In this document: positions 35,659 to 44,024 of the stretch, in pieces
How the letters are laid out: each line of letters opens with the position of its first letter
Position numbering within the stretch: the stretch's first letter is position 1
Translations under genes and position numbers: made by a program
Assembly: GCA_029883265.1 (NCBI GenBank)
Contig: JAOUJM010000008.1
Coordinates: 1 to 50,007, forward strand
Direction: 5' to 3'
Length of the DNA: 50,007 nucleotides
Origin: Gammaproteobacteria bacterium
Lineage (GTDB): Bacteria > Pseudomonadota > Gammaproteobacteria > S012-40
Notes under the pieces: generated by a model
The model's database searches: none
Seen by the model: the letters and a program-made list of their open reading frames with translations, nothing else
What the model was told of the DNA's origin: nothing

Positions 35659-37500
35659 CTAAGGCGTCGGTGTAATTAAGGAATCTATAATCGATTGGGA
35701 AATTGTTCGTGCAGGATACCAACTGCTAACACTGTGGCAGTGACTGCATTGAGTGGTGTCTTCATTGTGCTTTTGCTGATACCACGCATCGCTTGAAACA
35801 CTTCGATCGTCCACATGGCAATCCATACATGTTTGGCATGCGCTGCCACCACAGTCATTGCTTGCGCTATAGCGCGCGTTTTCTACATGCGTTAGGGTCT
35901 CAATCGGTTCTTGTTTGACAATAAAAAAGAAAGCATTTGCATCATTATCGGCGATCGAAACGATACTTCTGCTACTGCCATTAATTGCTAATATTTTGGT
36001 ATTGGTTTTGTCAGGCGTCGCACTCATGAGATTTTTTCCAGCGATGTTGGTAAAAATGCTGGTATTAATAATTTGATCACTGGCGCAACTGGCATCAATC
36101 AGTGTCACCAGTTCTTTGATATTGGGCAGTCGCCATTCTGTATAACTACTCGCTAGTTCCGTTGAGATAGTGGCCAAGCCTGTGGTGGCGCTGCCTGTTG
36201 AACAGCTTGCGTCAGACAAACCTAAGGGGCATTTGCGCCAGACAAGCTGAGTATGCAGATCAGTAATCTCGCCAGTGCTTGTGTCCACACTATAACGCGA
36301 ATCACTGATCAAAGCGCTGCTACTGCAGTTGCTACTAAGCGCGTCAACCGCACTGAAACTATGTCCACGAACCAAGCGTAAACCGTTAGTCGTTGCACCA
36401 TCAACGCGTGAATGGTCAGGATCATTTCCACTAAAGTCGATAATCCCACGGTCACTGTTTTCATTATTGGTTTGTTTGTAATCACCGCTATCGGCATACC
36501 AGAAACTGGTGTTTGCATCCGCATTGGGAAAGAAATATCGGCTTAAACCATTAAGCGAGTCAGTTGTTGATTGAAAATATAAGCTCATCCATTCACTCAA
36601 GGTGGGCATGCGCCAATCGCTAAAACCACAAAGTCGTTTCTGATTCAGTTCATTAATATGTGCTTGGATCTCGCTCCAGGTATAAGTGCTGTTGTCGACT
36701 GGTTCATCTGTTTCAAAATGTTTGACCAGCCGTTCCCAAGTTAAACCCGTATGATTATCGCTCACGCAATTCCAAATCTCAGTATTGCTTTTCGGGTCTA
36801 TGATCGCAATGGATAAACCGTTGGCATTAATGCGCGAAAAATCAAACGAGGCTGGACCACGTCCGCTTTTTTGCAAGCGTGCTTGAACTGCTAGGGCGTC
36901 GCGTCCGTATTTGGAATCCTGGTAAGCAAGTCCAGTGCTATCGCTAGCGTCACAAAAGTCTAGTGCGTCTTCGGCACAGTTAAAAACACTGCTATCATTT
37001 AAATGCGTTGTGTAATCGTTATCACGTATGGCAATGCGTAAAATATTTTGAGCGCTGGGTAATACATCGCTTGGGGTTAAATGAATCTCCAAGTCTTCAT
37101 CGCTTTCACCAATTTCCGCATCGTCAATCAAGCTTAGTAGTAAGGTCTGTGTTTGTTCACCGATCGCAAAATCAATGGTTTCGTTTTCAGTAATCGGTGT
37201 GGTTCCATCACTGTGGGTCAACTTAAAGTCAACATCGACAGTGGCGCTGGATAAGACATATTGCCACTGGATTTGGGTTGCGGCTTCTGCTGGTTTGTTC
37301 AAGGCGATGGTAATGCTGACTCGTTGGCCTTCTTTGAGCAGGGTGAACGCTGCTCGACTGCTGTTGATGGCAGAGGCGCTGGCGTCGTGACTTAGGCCAA
37401 CTCGGATAGGGCCGTCCGATGATTTTGGTTCGTGGAAGCAGGCGCTAAAAAAAAGGGCGACAATGAGCCCGCTAATAATATGCCCAAACTGTTTCGCCAT
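35659..37500 (-). CDS. Lipoprotein with Calx-beta and DUF1566 domains and a diheme C-terminal tail
   Basis: 613 residues from ATG 37500, chosen for the GAGG site eight bases upstream; a TTG at 37518 is less likely. Signal MAKQFGHIISGLIVALFFSAC with lipobox FSAC, then a Calx-beta-like domain (about residues 40-160; LLSLIDDAEIGESDEDLEIHL), two DUF1566/Lcl-type regions marked by DWRMPTLSEW and EWRLPNIKEL, and a C-terminal tail with CMDCH and CQCSHCH-type heme sites: CQTCMDCHVDD and CSHCHSVSSWYPA. The last motif resembles the unit CxxCHSTxxWxPA of the giant cytochrome. It is convergent with parA; the stop codons abut. Likely an outer-membrane surface lipoprotein that docks or exchanges electrons with a multiheme partner; inferred. 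Confidence 0.75.
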   Translation of the reverse strand: MAKQFGHIISGLIVALFFSACFHEPKSSDGPIRVGLSHDASASAINSSRAAFTLLKEGQRVSITIALNKPAEAATQIQWQYVLSSATVDVDFKLTHSDGTTPITENETIDFAIGEQTQTLLLSLIDDAEIGESDEDLEIHLTPSDVLPSAQNILRIAIRDNDYTTHLNDSSVFNCAEDALDFCDASDSTGLAYQDSKYGRDALAVQARLQKSGRGPASFDFSRINANGLSIAIIDPKSNTEIWNCVSDNHTGLTWERLVKHFETDEPVDNSTYTWSEIQAHINELNQKRLCGFSDWRMPTLSEWMSLYFQSTTDSLNGLSRYFFPNADANTSFWYADSGDYKQTNNENSDRGIIDFSGNDPDHSRVDGATTNGLRLVRGHSFSAVDALSSNCSSSALISDSRYSVDTSTGEITDLHTQLVWRKCPLGLSDASCSTGSATTGLATISTELASSYTEWRLPNIKELVTLIDASCASDQIINTSIFTNIAGKNLMSATPDKTNTKILAINGSSRSIVSIADNDANAFFFIVKQEPIETLTHVENARYSASNDCGGSACQTCMDCHVDDRSVSSDAWYQQKHNEDTTQCSHCHSVSSWYPARTISQSIIDSLITPTP

Positions 37501-37876
37501 ATTGCCTGCCTCATTCAAAATTATTAATTAAATTCAACCAGATAGACTGGGGTATTTGTATCAGGCTGCAAGTATATCATGACCACGGTTTTGGATAAAT
37601 TTCCTTGATTGGTAGGGGTTTGGGTTCGAGCACGAACTTTGCTAATATTATTTGGGTATGGATAAAAATTGTCACTAACTGACAAACATTCAGCTATGTT
37701 TAAGTTTAATTACATAAACTGTTGAATGTAAAGTGGTATTAGGTAGTGCCGTACAGGCTCTTAATGACCAACTTTGTCAGCTAGGCATTTGATGTCTATG
37801 CTGTATTCATGCCTCACATGAGGCGCTCTTTGCTCGCTTGCGAGCCTTGACTACTTATCCATGAAAGGAGACTAAC
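37501..37876. other. Non-coding region upstream of the Gly/Met ORF, with hairpins
   Basis: No gene seen on either strand. It must hold the promoter of the minus-strand diheme lipoprotein and probably one for the plus-strand Gly/Met unit, but no convincing -35/-10 pair was found. A dyad TTGTCA-ctaac-TGACAA lies at 37669-37685. Two small hairpins, GCCTC-acat-GAGGC (37811-37824) and GCTCG-cttg-CGAGC (37832-37845), precede the ribosome binding site. Confidence 0.4.
37669..37685. promoter_or_regulatory. Perfect dyad, possible operator
   Basis: TTGTCA and TGACAA form a perfect 6-bp inverted repeat with a five-base centre, in the gap between the divergent diheme lipoprotein and the Gly/Met ORF. It could bind a dimeric regulator; no regulator gene is adjacent and short dyads arise by chance. 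Confidence 0.25.
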
Positions 37877-37972
37877 ATGGGCATGGGTGGAATGGGTGGC
37901 GGCGGCATGGGCGGCGGAATGGGCGGTATGGGTGGTGGTGGCATGGGAGGCGGAATGGGCGGTGGCATGTAA
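37877..37972 (+). CDS. 31-residue microprotein made only of glycine and methionine
   Basis: A complete small ORF: 22 Gly and 9 Met and no other residue, arranged as runs of two to four Gly separated by single Met. AAAGGAG (37864-37870) lies six bases before the ATG, one of the strongest ribosome binding sites in the window, and the stop is TAA. Codon choice is mixed (GGC, GGT, GGA), so it is not a simple nucleotide repeat. Two hairpins precede it and an intrinsic terminator follows about 175 bases downstream. Methionine-rich peptides can bind Cu(I) or heme iron through thioethers, and GGM repeats end GroEL, but no function is assigned. It may instead be a leader peptide or chance ORF in an RNA gene. 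Confidence 0.6.
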   Translation: MGMGGMGGGGMGGGMGGMGGGGMGGGMGGGM

Positions 37973-38044
37973 GCCAACGCACATGAAACTTCTGGTCACA
38001 AAGCCATTTAACCCCAAACCTTGAGAACACATTAAATGTGGGCG

Positions 38045-38061
38045 TACTTGGTTTCCAAGTA
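38045..38061 (+). other. Hairpin in the 3' part of the Gly/Met transcript
   Basis: TACTTGG-ttt-CCAAGTA forms a 7-bp stem with a three-base loop. It lies between the Gly/Met ORF and the terminator, in a stretch of about 175 bases with only tiny ORFs: 13 codons at 37983-38024, 13 at 38036-38077 and 22 at 38061-38129, the last one basic (MKGKGKKR start). None has a good ribosome binding site. The segment may be a structured 3' region or a small RNA. Confidence 0.4.
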
Positions 38062-38146
38062 TGAAGGGAAAAGGTAAAAAAAGGACAGGGTTATCCATAC
38101 TGGTCATGCAAGCTGTTTATTGCCGGTGATACACCGAAACGACCAG

Positions 38147-38175
38147 GGGGTACGAGGTTTCTCGTACCCCTTTTT
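38147..38175 (+). terminator. Strong intrinsic terminator of the Gly/Met unit
   Basis: A perfect 10-bp stem, GGGGTACGAG (38147-38156) with CTCGTACCCC (38161-38170), closes a four-base loop and is followed by five T residues. It separates the Gly/Met unit from the ABC exporter. Confidence 0.9.
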
Positions 38176-38189
38176 AATTTGTCATCCGC

Positions 38190-38208
38190 TATACTAGAAC
38201 ACTAGTGT
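38190..38208 (+). promoter_or_regulatory. Promoter-like -10 overlapping a CTAG-N4-CTAG dyad before the ABC exporter
   Basis: TATACT (38190-38195) is a -10-like hexamer about 35 bases upstream of the exporter ATG. It overlaps TACTAGAACACTAGTG, two CTAG cores four bases apart, the same spacing as in the E. coli Trp operator (CTAGTTAACTAG). The second core is part of a 10-base palindrome ACACTAGTGT. No matching -35 was found and trpR is not in the window. Confidence 0.3.
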
Positions 38209-38231
38209 ATTCATAGGATTGACGCTCCCAC

Positions 38232-39974
38232 ATGAGTTTATTTCATAGTAATTTCGCAGCACTGCGTTATTTTTTCCCTCATTTAGGATGTGATCGCAAA
38301 TGGGTGTTATTGCTGAGTGTATTAATATTTCTATTAGCACTGAGCAATACCGTCTTATTGTGGTGGTTAGGTAAGCCATTTGATGCATTAAGTCGTGAAG
38401 CCTTCGACGAATTACCTCATTTGATTCTAGTTTTAGTGCTGATTGTTTGTATTAATCAGGCCCTGCATTTTTGTTGCACTTTTTTTGCAAATTGGATGGG
38501 CTTGCGTTTTGTCGGCCGCTTGCGCAATCGAGTAATGGCTTATTTGCTAGAGCTTGGCTCAGCACAAGCTCACGGTTTTTCAAAAGGTGACGTGCTTGCA
38601 CGCTTAAGCCATGATGTGGATAAGGTGCAAAACCTAGTCGTGGAAATTCCTTCGTTTTTGATTTCACATGCAGCCACTTCGGTGCTGTATATTTTCATGT
38701 TGTTTTGGATTGACTGGCGCTTGGCTTTGATCGCATTAGCCATGCTTCCTGTTCTATTTTTACACCAACGTCTATTTGCAACACCGAAACGCAAAGCCGC
38801 TGAAGGCTTCTTGGCTAAAAATGGAGATCTATTGGCTCATGAAGAAGAAGTGCTAAACAATATTACCGAAGTTAATGCCTTTAATGCGGAGGATCGTGTA
38901 GGCAGGCATCATCAAGAAAAATTTGCAGGTGCATTTACTTGGGCAATCAAGGAGCGTTGGTTAGATGTGAGTTTTAGTGCCAGTTTTTCTTTACTCACGT
39001 ATTTCAGTGCGTTTCTAATTGTATACATGGGAATAAAAAGCATCGAGCAAGGGTTTATTGGTTTAGGTGAGTTATTAAGCTTCATTTTGTATTTGGGATA
39101 TTTGGCTATGCCCGTGCGAGGATTTGCGCAATTGCCTTTTCAAGCGCAAGCTGATCGTGCAGCAGCGCAGCGAGTTGCGGAGATCTTGGTGCTAGAAAAA
39201 ATTTGTTCTCGACCCGCAAACGCGCCAGAATTACTATTAAAACAAGGTGCAATCCGAAGCGAGGCGATGGTGTTTGCTTATCCAGGGCAGAAAAAATTGT
39301 TTGATGCGGTTTCATTCGAGATTCAAGCTGGCGAAACCATTGCGGTTGTAGGGCCGAGTGGTTCGGGTAAAACGACATTGATTAAATTGCTAGCCGGTTT
39401 TTTTGTGCCGCAACACGGTCGAATTTTAATTGATGAACAGGATATTTCGCAGGTCGGTTTGAAAAGTTTGCGTGCGGCTTTATCAATTGTGTGGCAGCAA
39501 CCGTTGTTTTTCAGTGATAGTATTCGAAACAATTTATTGCTAGCAGATGCGAATGCAAATGAAACACAAATGATCGAAGCATGCAAAGCGGCGAATGCCT
39601 GGGAATTTATTCAAAGCTTACCGCAACAACTCGATAGTGTGATTGGTGCGAATGGTGTTGAGCTATCAGTGGGGCAGCGTCAACGTTTAGCTTTGGCACA
39701 AGCCTTTTTGCGCGATACTCCCTTGTTAGTGTTAGATGAAGCCAGTTCTGCGCTGGATAGTCACAATGAGCAATTAATTGTTAATTCAATTGAACGTCTA
39801 CGGAAAAATCGCACCACCTTGTTGATTGCGCATCGTTTCAGTTCATTGCGTTCCGCCGATCGAGTGTTATATTTCTGTGGTGATGCAAAAGTTTATAGTG
39901 GTACCCATGAAGCACTATTGGCCAGTCAGTCGCAATATAAGGAGGCGGTTACATGGCAACTCGGCGAGCCTTAG
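38232..39974 (+). CDS. ABC exporter, fused permease and ATPase (MsbA-like)
   Basis: 580 residues. Six-helix exporter domain (about residues 20-310; helices such as VLLLSVLIFLLALSNTVLLWW and LPHLILVLVLIVCINQAL), with the cytoplasmic loop motif SKGDVLARLSHDVDKV, and a C-terminal nucleotide-binding domain: Walker A VVGPSGSGKTTLIKLLAG, signature ELSVGQRQRLALAQAFL (Val in place of the first Gly of LSGGQ), Walker B LLVLDEASSALD, and H-loop IAHRFSS. A half-transporter that should work as a homodimer exporting a lipid, peptide or drug; substrate unknown. It overlaps the next gene by 22 bases, so the two are translationally linked. Confidence 0.88.
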   Translation: MSLFHSNFAALRYFFPHLGCDRKWVLLLSVLIFLLALSNTVLLWWLGKPFDALSREAFDELPHLILVLVLIVCINQALHFCCTFFANWMGLRFVGRLRNRVMAYLLELGSAQAHGFSKGDVLARLSHDVDKVQNLVVEIPSFLISHAATSVLYIFMLFWIDWRLALIALAMLPVLFLHQRLFATPKRKAAEGFLAKNGDLLAHEEEVLNNITEVNAFNAEDRVGRHHQEKFAGAFTWAIKERWLDVSFSASFSLLTYFSAFLIVYMGIKSIEQGFIGLGELLSFILYLGYLAMPVRGFAQLPFQAQADRAAAQRVAEILVLEKICSRPANAPELLLKQGAIRSEAMVFAYPGQKKLFDAVSFEIQAGETIAVVGPSGSGKTTLIKLLAGFFVPQHGRILIDEQDISQVGLKSLRAALSIVWQQPLFFSDSIRNNLLLADANANETQMIEACKAANAWEFIQSLPQQLDSVIGANGVELSVGQRQRLALAQAFLRDTPLLVLDEASSALDSHNEQLIVNSIERLRKNRTTLLIAHRFSSLRSADRVLYFCGDAKVYSGTHEALLASQSQYKEAVTWQLGEP

Positions 39975-41767
39975 GGCTGATACTATTTTTATTAGCGGCA
40001 CCCGCATGGTCAACTGACAATCAACAGGATTTGAAACAACACATTTCGCCCTATGTGGTTATGCATGCCGATGATAAGGTGCGATGGCATTTGTGGAACG
40101 AGGCGAGTTTTGCATTGGCGAAAAAAAACAATAAACCAGTGCTGGTTTCCTTGGGCTATTTTTCCTGTTATTGGTGTCATGTAATGCAACGGGAAAATTT
40201 TCTTAAAACTGATGTGGCCGACATTATTAATAAAAATTTTATTGCAGTGATTGTTGATCGTGAACTTGAACCGGAATTGGATCGCAAGTTAGCACAATTT
40301 ATGGACGATACCGCAGGGCGCTCAGGTTGGCCTATGCATGTGGTGATTACGCCCGATGGTTATCCGATCATGGGTTCGCTTTATATGCCCAATAATGTGT
40401 TTAAAAATTGGTTATTGCAAGTGGCAGGTTTATGGCAAGAGGCGCCGGATTACGTCGCTACTGAAGCACGGGATCAGTTGCTAAGTCATAAACGTGCATT
40501 GACTCAAGCACCGATAACGCACTCCCTGGTGCAAACGATTCAAAATAAGTTTATGCAGCAAGTATGGTTGCGGGCTGATTCTATGTCCGGTGGATTTGGT
40601 GAGCAAGCCAAGTTTCCTTCTGTGCCAGTATTGACTGAACTAGTGCGTCGCATAAACATTCAAACAGATACTAAGTTAAAAGAGTTTTTGGTTTTGACCT
40701 TGGACAGCATGGCGTCTTTGGCTTTAAATGATGCCTTAAGTGGTGGTTTTTTTCGTTACACTGCCGATCCTCAATGGTCAGAACCGCACTATGAAAAAAT
40801 GTTATACGATAATGCACAACTCGCCAGTCTTTATTTGCACGCGAGTGAGGTGTTGAATAATCCCTATTACAAAAATATAGGTTTGCAAACAATTGAATTC
40901 ATGTTGAACCATATGCGGCGTGTCAATGGTCTATTTATTAGTAGTTTTTCTGCGATGGGTAGTGATGGCGAAGAAGGTAGTTACTATTTGTGGTCAGCGA
41001 AAGAATTAAAGCAAGTGTTGACCGCCAGTGAGTTTGGTTTCGCCAAAAAACACATGGGCTTGAATACGCAAGTTTCTGAGTTGGGTTACTTGCCATTACG
41101 TTTGAATCCCGAAACCGAAAAAAACCAGGAGCGATATAAACAATTTGAAGTTGTGCGTGCTAAATTGCTGGCTGCACGGGATAAACGTGAGTTAGCGAAA
41201 GATCAGAAACCGATTGCGGCGTGGAATGCGTTGGTATTAACCGCGTTACTTGATGCGTATCGCTTTACTAAGGAAGAGCGCTATAAACATCAAGCATCGG
41301 AGTTTGCTGATCAATTGGTTGCGCGCTATTGGCATCGAAAAAATCTTTATCGATTTCCCTGGCGCAAAAATCAGACGCCCGTGCCAGCAGTATTATCTGA
41401 TTATGTTTTTGTCGCGCAAGCTTTATGGCAAACAGAGCAAACCCTGGGTGGGCAAAAATATCATCGCTTAATCGAAAAGCTTATTCAGCAGGCCTGGATA
41501 CGCTTTTACGACGAGCGTGGCTGGCGTTCGCAGCAAAACAGTTTACTGCGTTATGCGGAATATGAGGCGGTGATTATGGATGATGTATTATTTTCACAAT
41601 CATCGAGTTTGATTTTATTGACTCAGGCATGGCAAAAACAATCAAAGAAAAAATCCCTAAGCCTTTTTGTACCACAAGCCTTGGCTATTGGTCACGATCT
41701 ATTAAATCAGTATTCGTTTTGGTATCCCAAGCAAACCCTAGCCCTAGATAATTATTTGCGCGAATAA
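39953..41767 (+). CDS. Exported DUF255/YyaL-like thioredoxin-fold protein
   Basis: 604 residues; the ATG follows a near-perfect AAGGAGG. An N-terminal hydrophobic signal (MATRRALGLILFLLAAPAWS) suggests export, unusual for this family. Residues about 25-170 form the DUF255 thioredoxin-like domain, with SPYVVMHADDKVRWHLWNE, the CXXC of YFSCYWCHVMQRENF and RSGWPMHVVITPDG. The rest resembles the alpha/alpha-barrel part of the YyaL/SSP411 family (SGGFGEQAKFPSVP; EPHYEKMLYDNAQLA; WNALVLTALLDAYR). Members are about 650-750 residues, so this one is somewhat short. Possible roles are thiol exchange or sugar-related catalysis in the periplasm. The CYWCH string is a thioredoxin site, not a heme site. 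Confidence 0.8.
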   Translation: MATRRALGLILFLLAAPAWSTDNQQDLKQHISPYVVMHADDKVRWHLWNEASFALAKKNNKPVLVSLGYFSCYWCHVMQRENFLKTDVADIINKNFIAVIVDRELEPELDRKLAQFMDDTAGRSGWPMHVVITPDGYPIMGSLYMPNNVFKNWLLQVAGLWQEAPDYVATEARDQLLSHKRALTQAPITHSLVQTIQNKFMQQVWLRADSMSGGFGEQAKFPSVPVLTELVRRINIQTDTKLKEFLVLTLDSMASLALNDALSGGFFRYTADPQWSEPHYEKMLYDNAQLASLYLHASEVLNNPYYKNIGLQTIEFMLNHMRRVNGLFISSFSAMGSDGEEGSYYLWSAKELKQVLTASEFGFAKKHMGLNTQVSELGYLPLRLNPETEKNQERYKQFEVVRAKLLAARDKRELAKDQKPIAAWNALVLTALLDAYRFTKEERYKHQASEFADQLVARYWHRKNLYRFPWRKNQTPVPAVLSDYVFVAQALWQTEQTLGGQKYHRLIEKLIQQAWIRFYDERGWRSQQNSLLRYAEYEAVIMDDVLFSQSSSLILLTQAWQKQSKKKSLSLFVPQALAIGHDLLNQYSFWYPKQTLALDNYLRE

Positions 41768-41797
41768 ACCCAGATTGTGGAGAAACAACCTGGGTTT
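41766..41797. terminator. Probable bidirectional terminator between convergent genes
   Basis: AAACCCAG (41766-41773) pairs with CTGGGTTT (41790-41797) around a 16-base loop, followed by T-rich sequence on the plus strand. It overlaps the stop region of the DUF255 gene and faces the end of the minus-strand Calx-beta lipoprotein gene at 41807. Confidence 0.6.
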
Positions 41798-41806
41798 TGA
41801 CTTTTA

Positions 41807-43789
41807 CTATTTTAAATAAATCGGATCATGATTGACAGCGCCAGTAGTGGCGCGTGCTAAGCTGCCAGCAGTGTTGGCGTCAACAAATAAAATATCAGTG
41901 CCGGTTGCAGGCCAACCACGCCCCACATAAATGTGATTATTTCCAGTTAGAGTCAATTTCCAAATATCAGAAGCTAAAGTGCCGAGATTGGCTATGATAC
42001 TATGTTCGCTAGGATTGTAACTAGTGAGCGGTCGTGATGCTGAACTGGCATCGGCTGCATTAAGACCATCGACTAAAATCAAGGAATTAACAGGAATACT
42101 ATTATAAACAAACGGAACCAGACTTCGTTGCGAATACAGGTTAAACTGATTGCTATAACTAACCCCAGCCCAATACGCCAGATTGGTTTCTTGCGTGTCA
42201 CTGCCATCAACCAATGCAACACCGGCAATTGCTGTATTTGAACCAGAGTTTTTAATATTGTAATACATTCGTCCTGCTGCTGTGACGGTTTGCATCTCAA
42301 TCAATCCCAAGCTGGTATCAACTATCGTTGTGGCGTTGGCCTCCGTTTGATTACTAGCGCTATTGCTGATGCTGCGTAGAAATTTTTGATCGGTGGCTGA
42401 TGGGTTATAACCATCATAGACAATATGGCTACTCGAAGCATAGACATTGTTAATGCGCATGTTGTTGTCGGTAATGACGACTTCTGCTGTGCCAAGACTT
42501 GGGGTCATTGCGACACGATAGATAATATTGTCATCGCTAAAATACAAATTACTTCCATCGGCACTGACTACACCTTGAGTGTTATAGGCACTAAGCGCTT
42601 GAACTTCCGAGATGGTGTTATTTGTCAAATCATAGGCAACTAAGCGATAAGCGCCGGACAGAGTATCAATGGCAAGTAAAAATACATGGCTTGCCGTGAC
42701 ATGACGCAGCAATGCAATTTCGTTCGTCGCTAGACTGGCAGAACTACTAGGGTTCTGAAAGCTTGAATCAGTTTGGTATAGGGTAATGCCATCGGCAACC
42801 AAATAGGCTTTTATGCTGGCATCCGTTTCATCATAAATGGCAGTTAGGGGTTTAACGGCGATACTGACTGGGTCGCTGAGATTGTCCATGCCCAGGGTAA
42901 TATATTTAAAATTACTTGCATCCGGTTCATTGCAATCGCCAAAACTTTGCTGACCATAGATTATTTTAGTGTTGGCCAGGTTTGCATAATCACTAATAAC
43001 ATCGAGATAACATTGATCGGCTGCGATCGCGCTTTCCGATGAAATTTGTTGAAGACTGATATCACTATTTGTTTTTGCATTTAGTTTATAAAGTTTGTTG
43101 TCCGTGCCTACAATAATTAAGCTGTCTAAATGACGCTGGCTGACTTGTTGTGTGCTGCTGTTGTAAATACCGCCCTCGACATTGATTGCATGTTTCATTT
43201 TAACATTGCTATTTGAATCAATGATGGCTGTGACACTGGTAGGTGCGACTGGGTCAAATGAATATAAAAAATAAGCCGTGTCTGAAACTGACCATTCGCT
43301 ATGAAATTGCAGACTGGAAGTAAGAACAGGTTCATCATCATCCGTAATTGTAATCAGTGCGGTACTAATGCCGAGCGAAGCACCCCCGGTAACATTGTTC
43401 AATAACAAAGTGAAAGTCTCATCGCTTTCATCGCTTGTATCATCAATAATCGGGATGGAAACCACTTGTGTTTCTCGGCTGCCATCACTCCAGGTTAAAG
43501 TGCCACTGACAACGTTATAATCACTGTCGGCAGTTGCACTACCTGCCACGATCGAGTAATCGAGGCTTACGCTTTTATTGTCGAGTTTGTCGCTATTATC
43601 ATCCGCATTACCGGCTGTGCGAATGACATTGAGATTGATGCTGGTGGCCGATTCCGCCACAGTAAATGCTGAACCTTCAAGCGATAAAAAGCCGTACTTA
43701 GGTGCTTCCAGATCCGCTTTTTTGCAGGCGATTAATAAAACCGCTAAGCTAATAATAAAAGTTAGTTTTGATAAGTGAATGTGCTGCAT
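41807..43789 (-). CDS. Calx-beta lipoprotein with a propeller-like body
   Basis: 660 residues from ATG 43789, chosen because AAAGG lies seven bases upstream; an ATG at 43804 adds five residues. Signal MQHIHLSKLTFIISLAVLLIAC with lipobox LIAC followed by two lysines. Residues about 20-130 are a Calx-beta domain (SFTLLLNNVTGGASLG analog; IPIIDDTSDESDETFTLLL). The remaining 500 residues show repeated short strands such as HLDSLIIVGTDNKLYKLNA, HVFLLAIDTLSGAYRLVAYDLTNN and GSNLYFSDDNIIYRVAM, suggesting a six- to eight-bladed propeller of the DUF5050/TolB sort. No heme motif. Resembles the diheme lipoprotein at 35659 in its N-terminal design. Function unknown; probably surface display or adhesion. 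Confidence 0.65.
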   Translation of the reverse strand: MQHIHLSKLTFIISLAVLLIACKKADLEAPKYGFLSLEGSAFTVAESATSINLNVIRTAGNADDNSDKLDNKSVSLDYSIVAGSATADSDYNVVSGTLTWSDGSRETQVVSIPIIDDTSDESDETFTLLLNNVTGGASLGISTALITITDDDEPVLTSSLQFHSEWSVSDTAYFLYSFDPVAPTSVTAIIDSNSNVKMKHAINVEGGIYNSSTQQVSQRHLDSLIIVGTDNKLYKLNAKTNSDISLQQISSESAIAADQCYLDVISDYANLANTKIIYGQQSFGDCNEPDASNFKYITLGMDNLSDPVSIAVKPLTAIYDETDASIKAYLVADGITLYQTDSSFQNPSSSASLATNEIALLRHVTASHVFLLAIDTLSGAYRLVAYDLTNNTISEVQALSAYNTQGVVSADGSNLYFSDDNIIYRVAMTPSLGTAEVVITDNNMRINNVYASSSHIVYDGYNPSATDQKFLRSISNSASNQTEANATTIVDTSLGLIEMQTVTAAGRMYYNIKNSGSNTAIAGVALVDGSDTQETNLAYWAGVSYSNQFNLYSQRSLVPFVYNSIPVNSLILVDGLNAADASSASRPLTSYNPSEHSIIANLGTLASDIWKLTLTGNNHIYVGRGWPATGTDILFVDANTAGSLARATTGAVNHDPIYLK

Positions 43790-44024
43790 TCTATTACCTT
43801 TCATTTTTGCCTATATTCTTATTGGTTGTGTATATTTTTACTTCGTCCGCTGTTTGGAAAATTAAAAAAAAATTGTTTTGATTGGGTGTATTTTTCCAAT
43901 TAAGCCAAAAATAATTTGATTACTGTAAGTTGGTTGTGGTTAATGTGCAGTGCCAATGCTTGTTTTAGATACGGATCTACACTAAAGTGGCCTCACCATT
44001 GACCTTGCAGGGGGGATAATTAGA

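Noticed and set aside
37814-38107. Minus-strand ORF of 97 codons rich in His, Ala, Thr and Ser, antisense to the Gly/Met ORF
   Set aside because: Its composition is the mirror of Gly/Met codons on the other strand, it has no ribosome binding site, and it crosses the plus-strand hairpins.
37983-38129. Three tiny ORFs of 13 to 22 codons after the Gly/Met ORF
   Set aside because: No ribosome binding sites, two of them overlap each other, and the region looks like a structured 3' segment; noted in the hairpin entry only.
40167-40181. CYWCH in the DUF255 protein as a heme-binding site
   Set aside because: It sits in the thioredoxin-like context SCYWCHVM that is conserved in DUF255/YyaL proteins; this is a thiol site.
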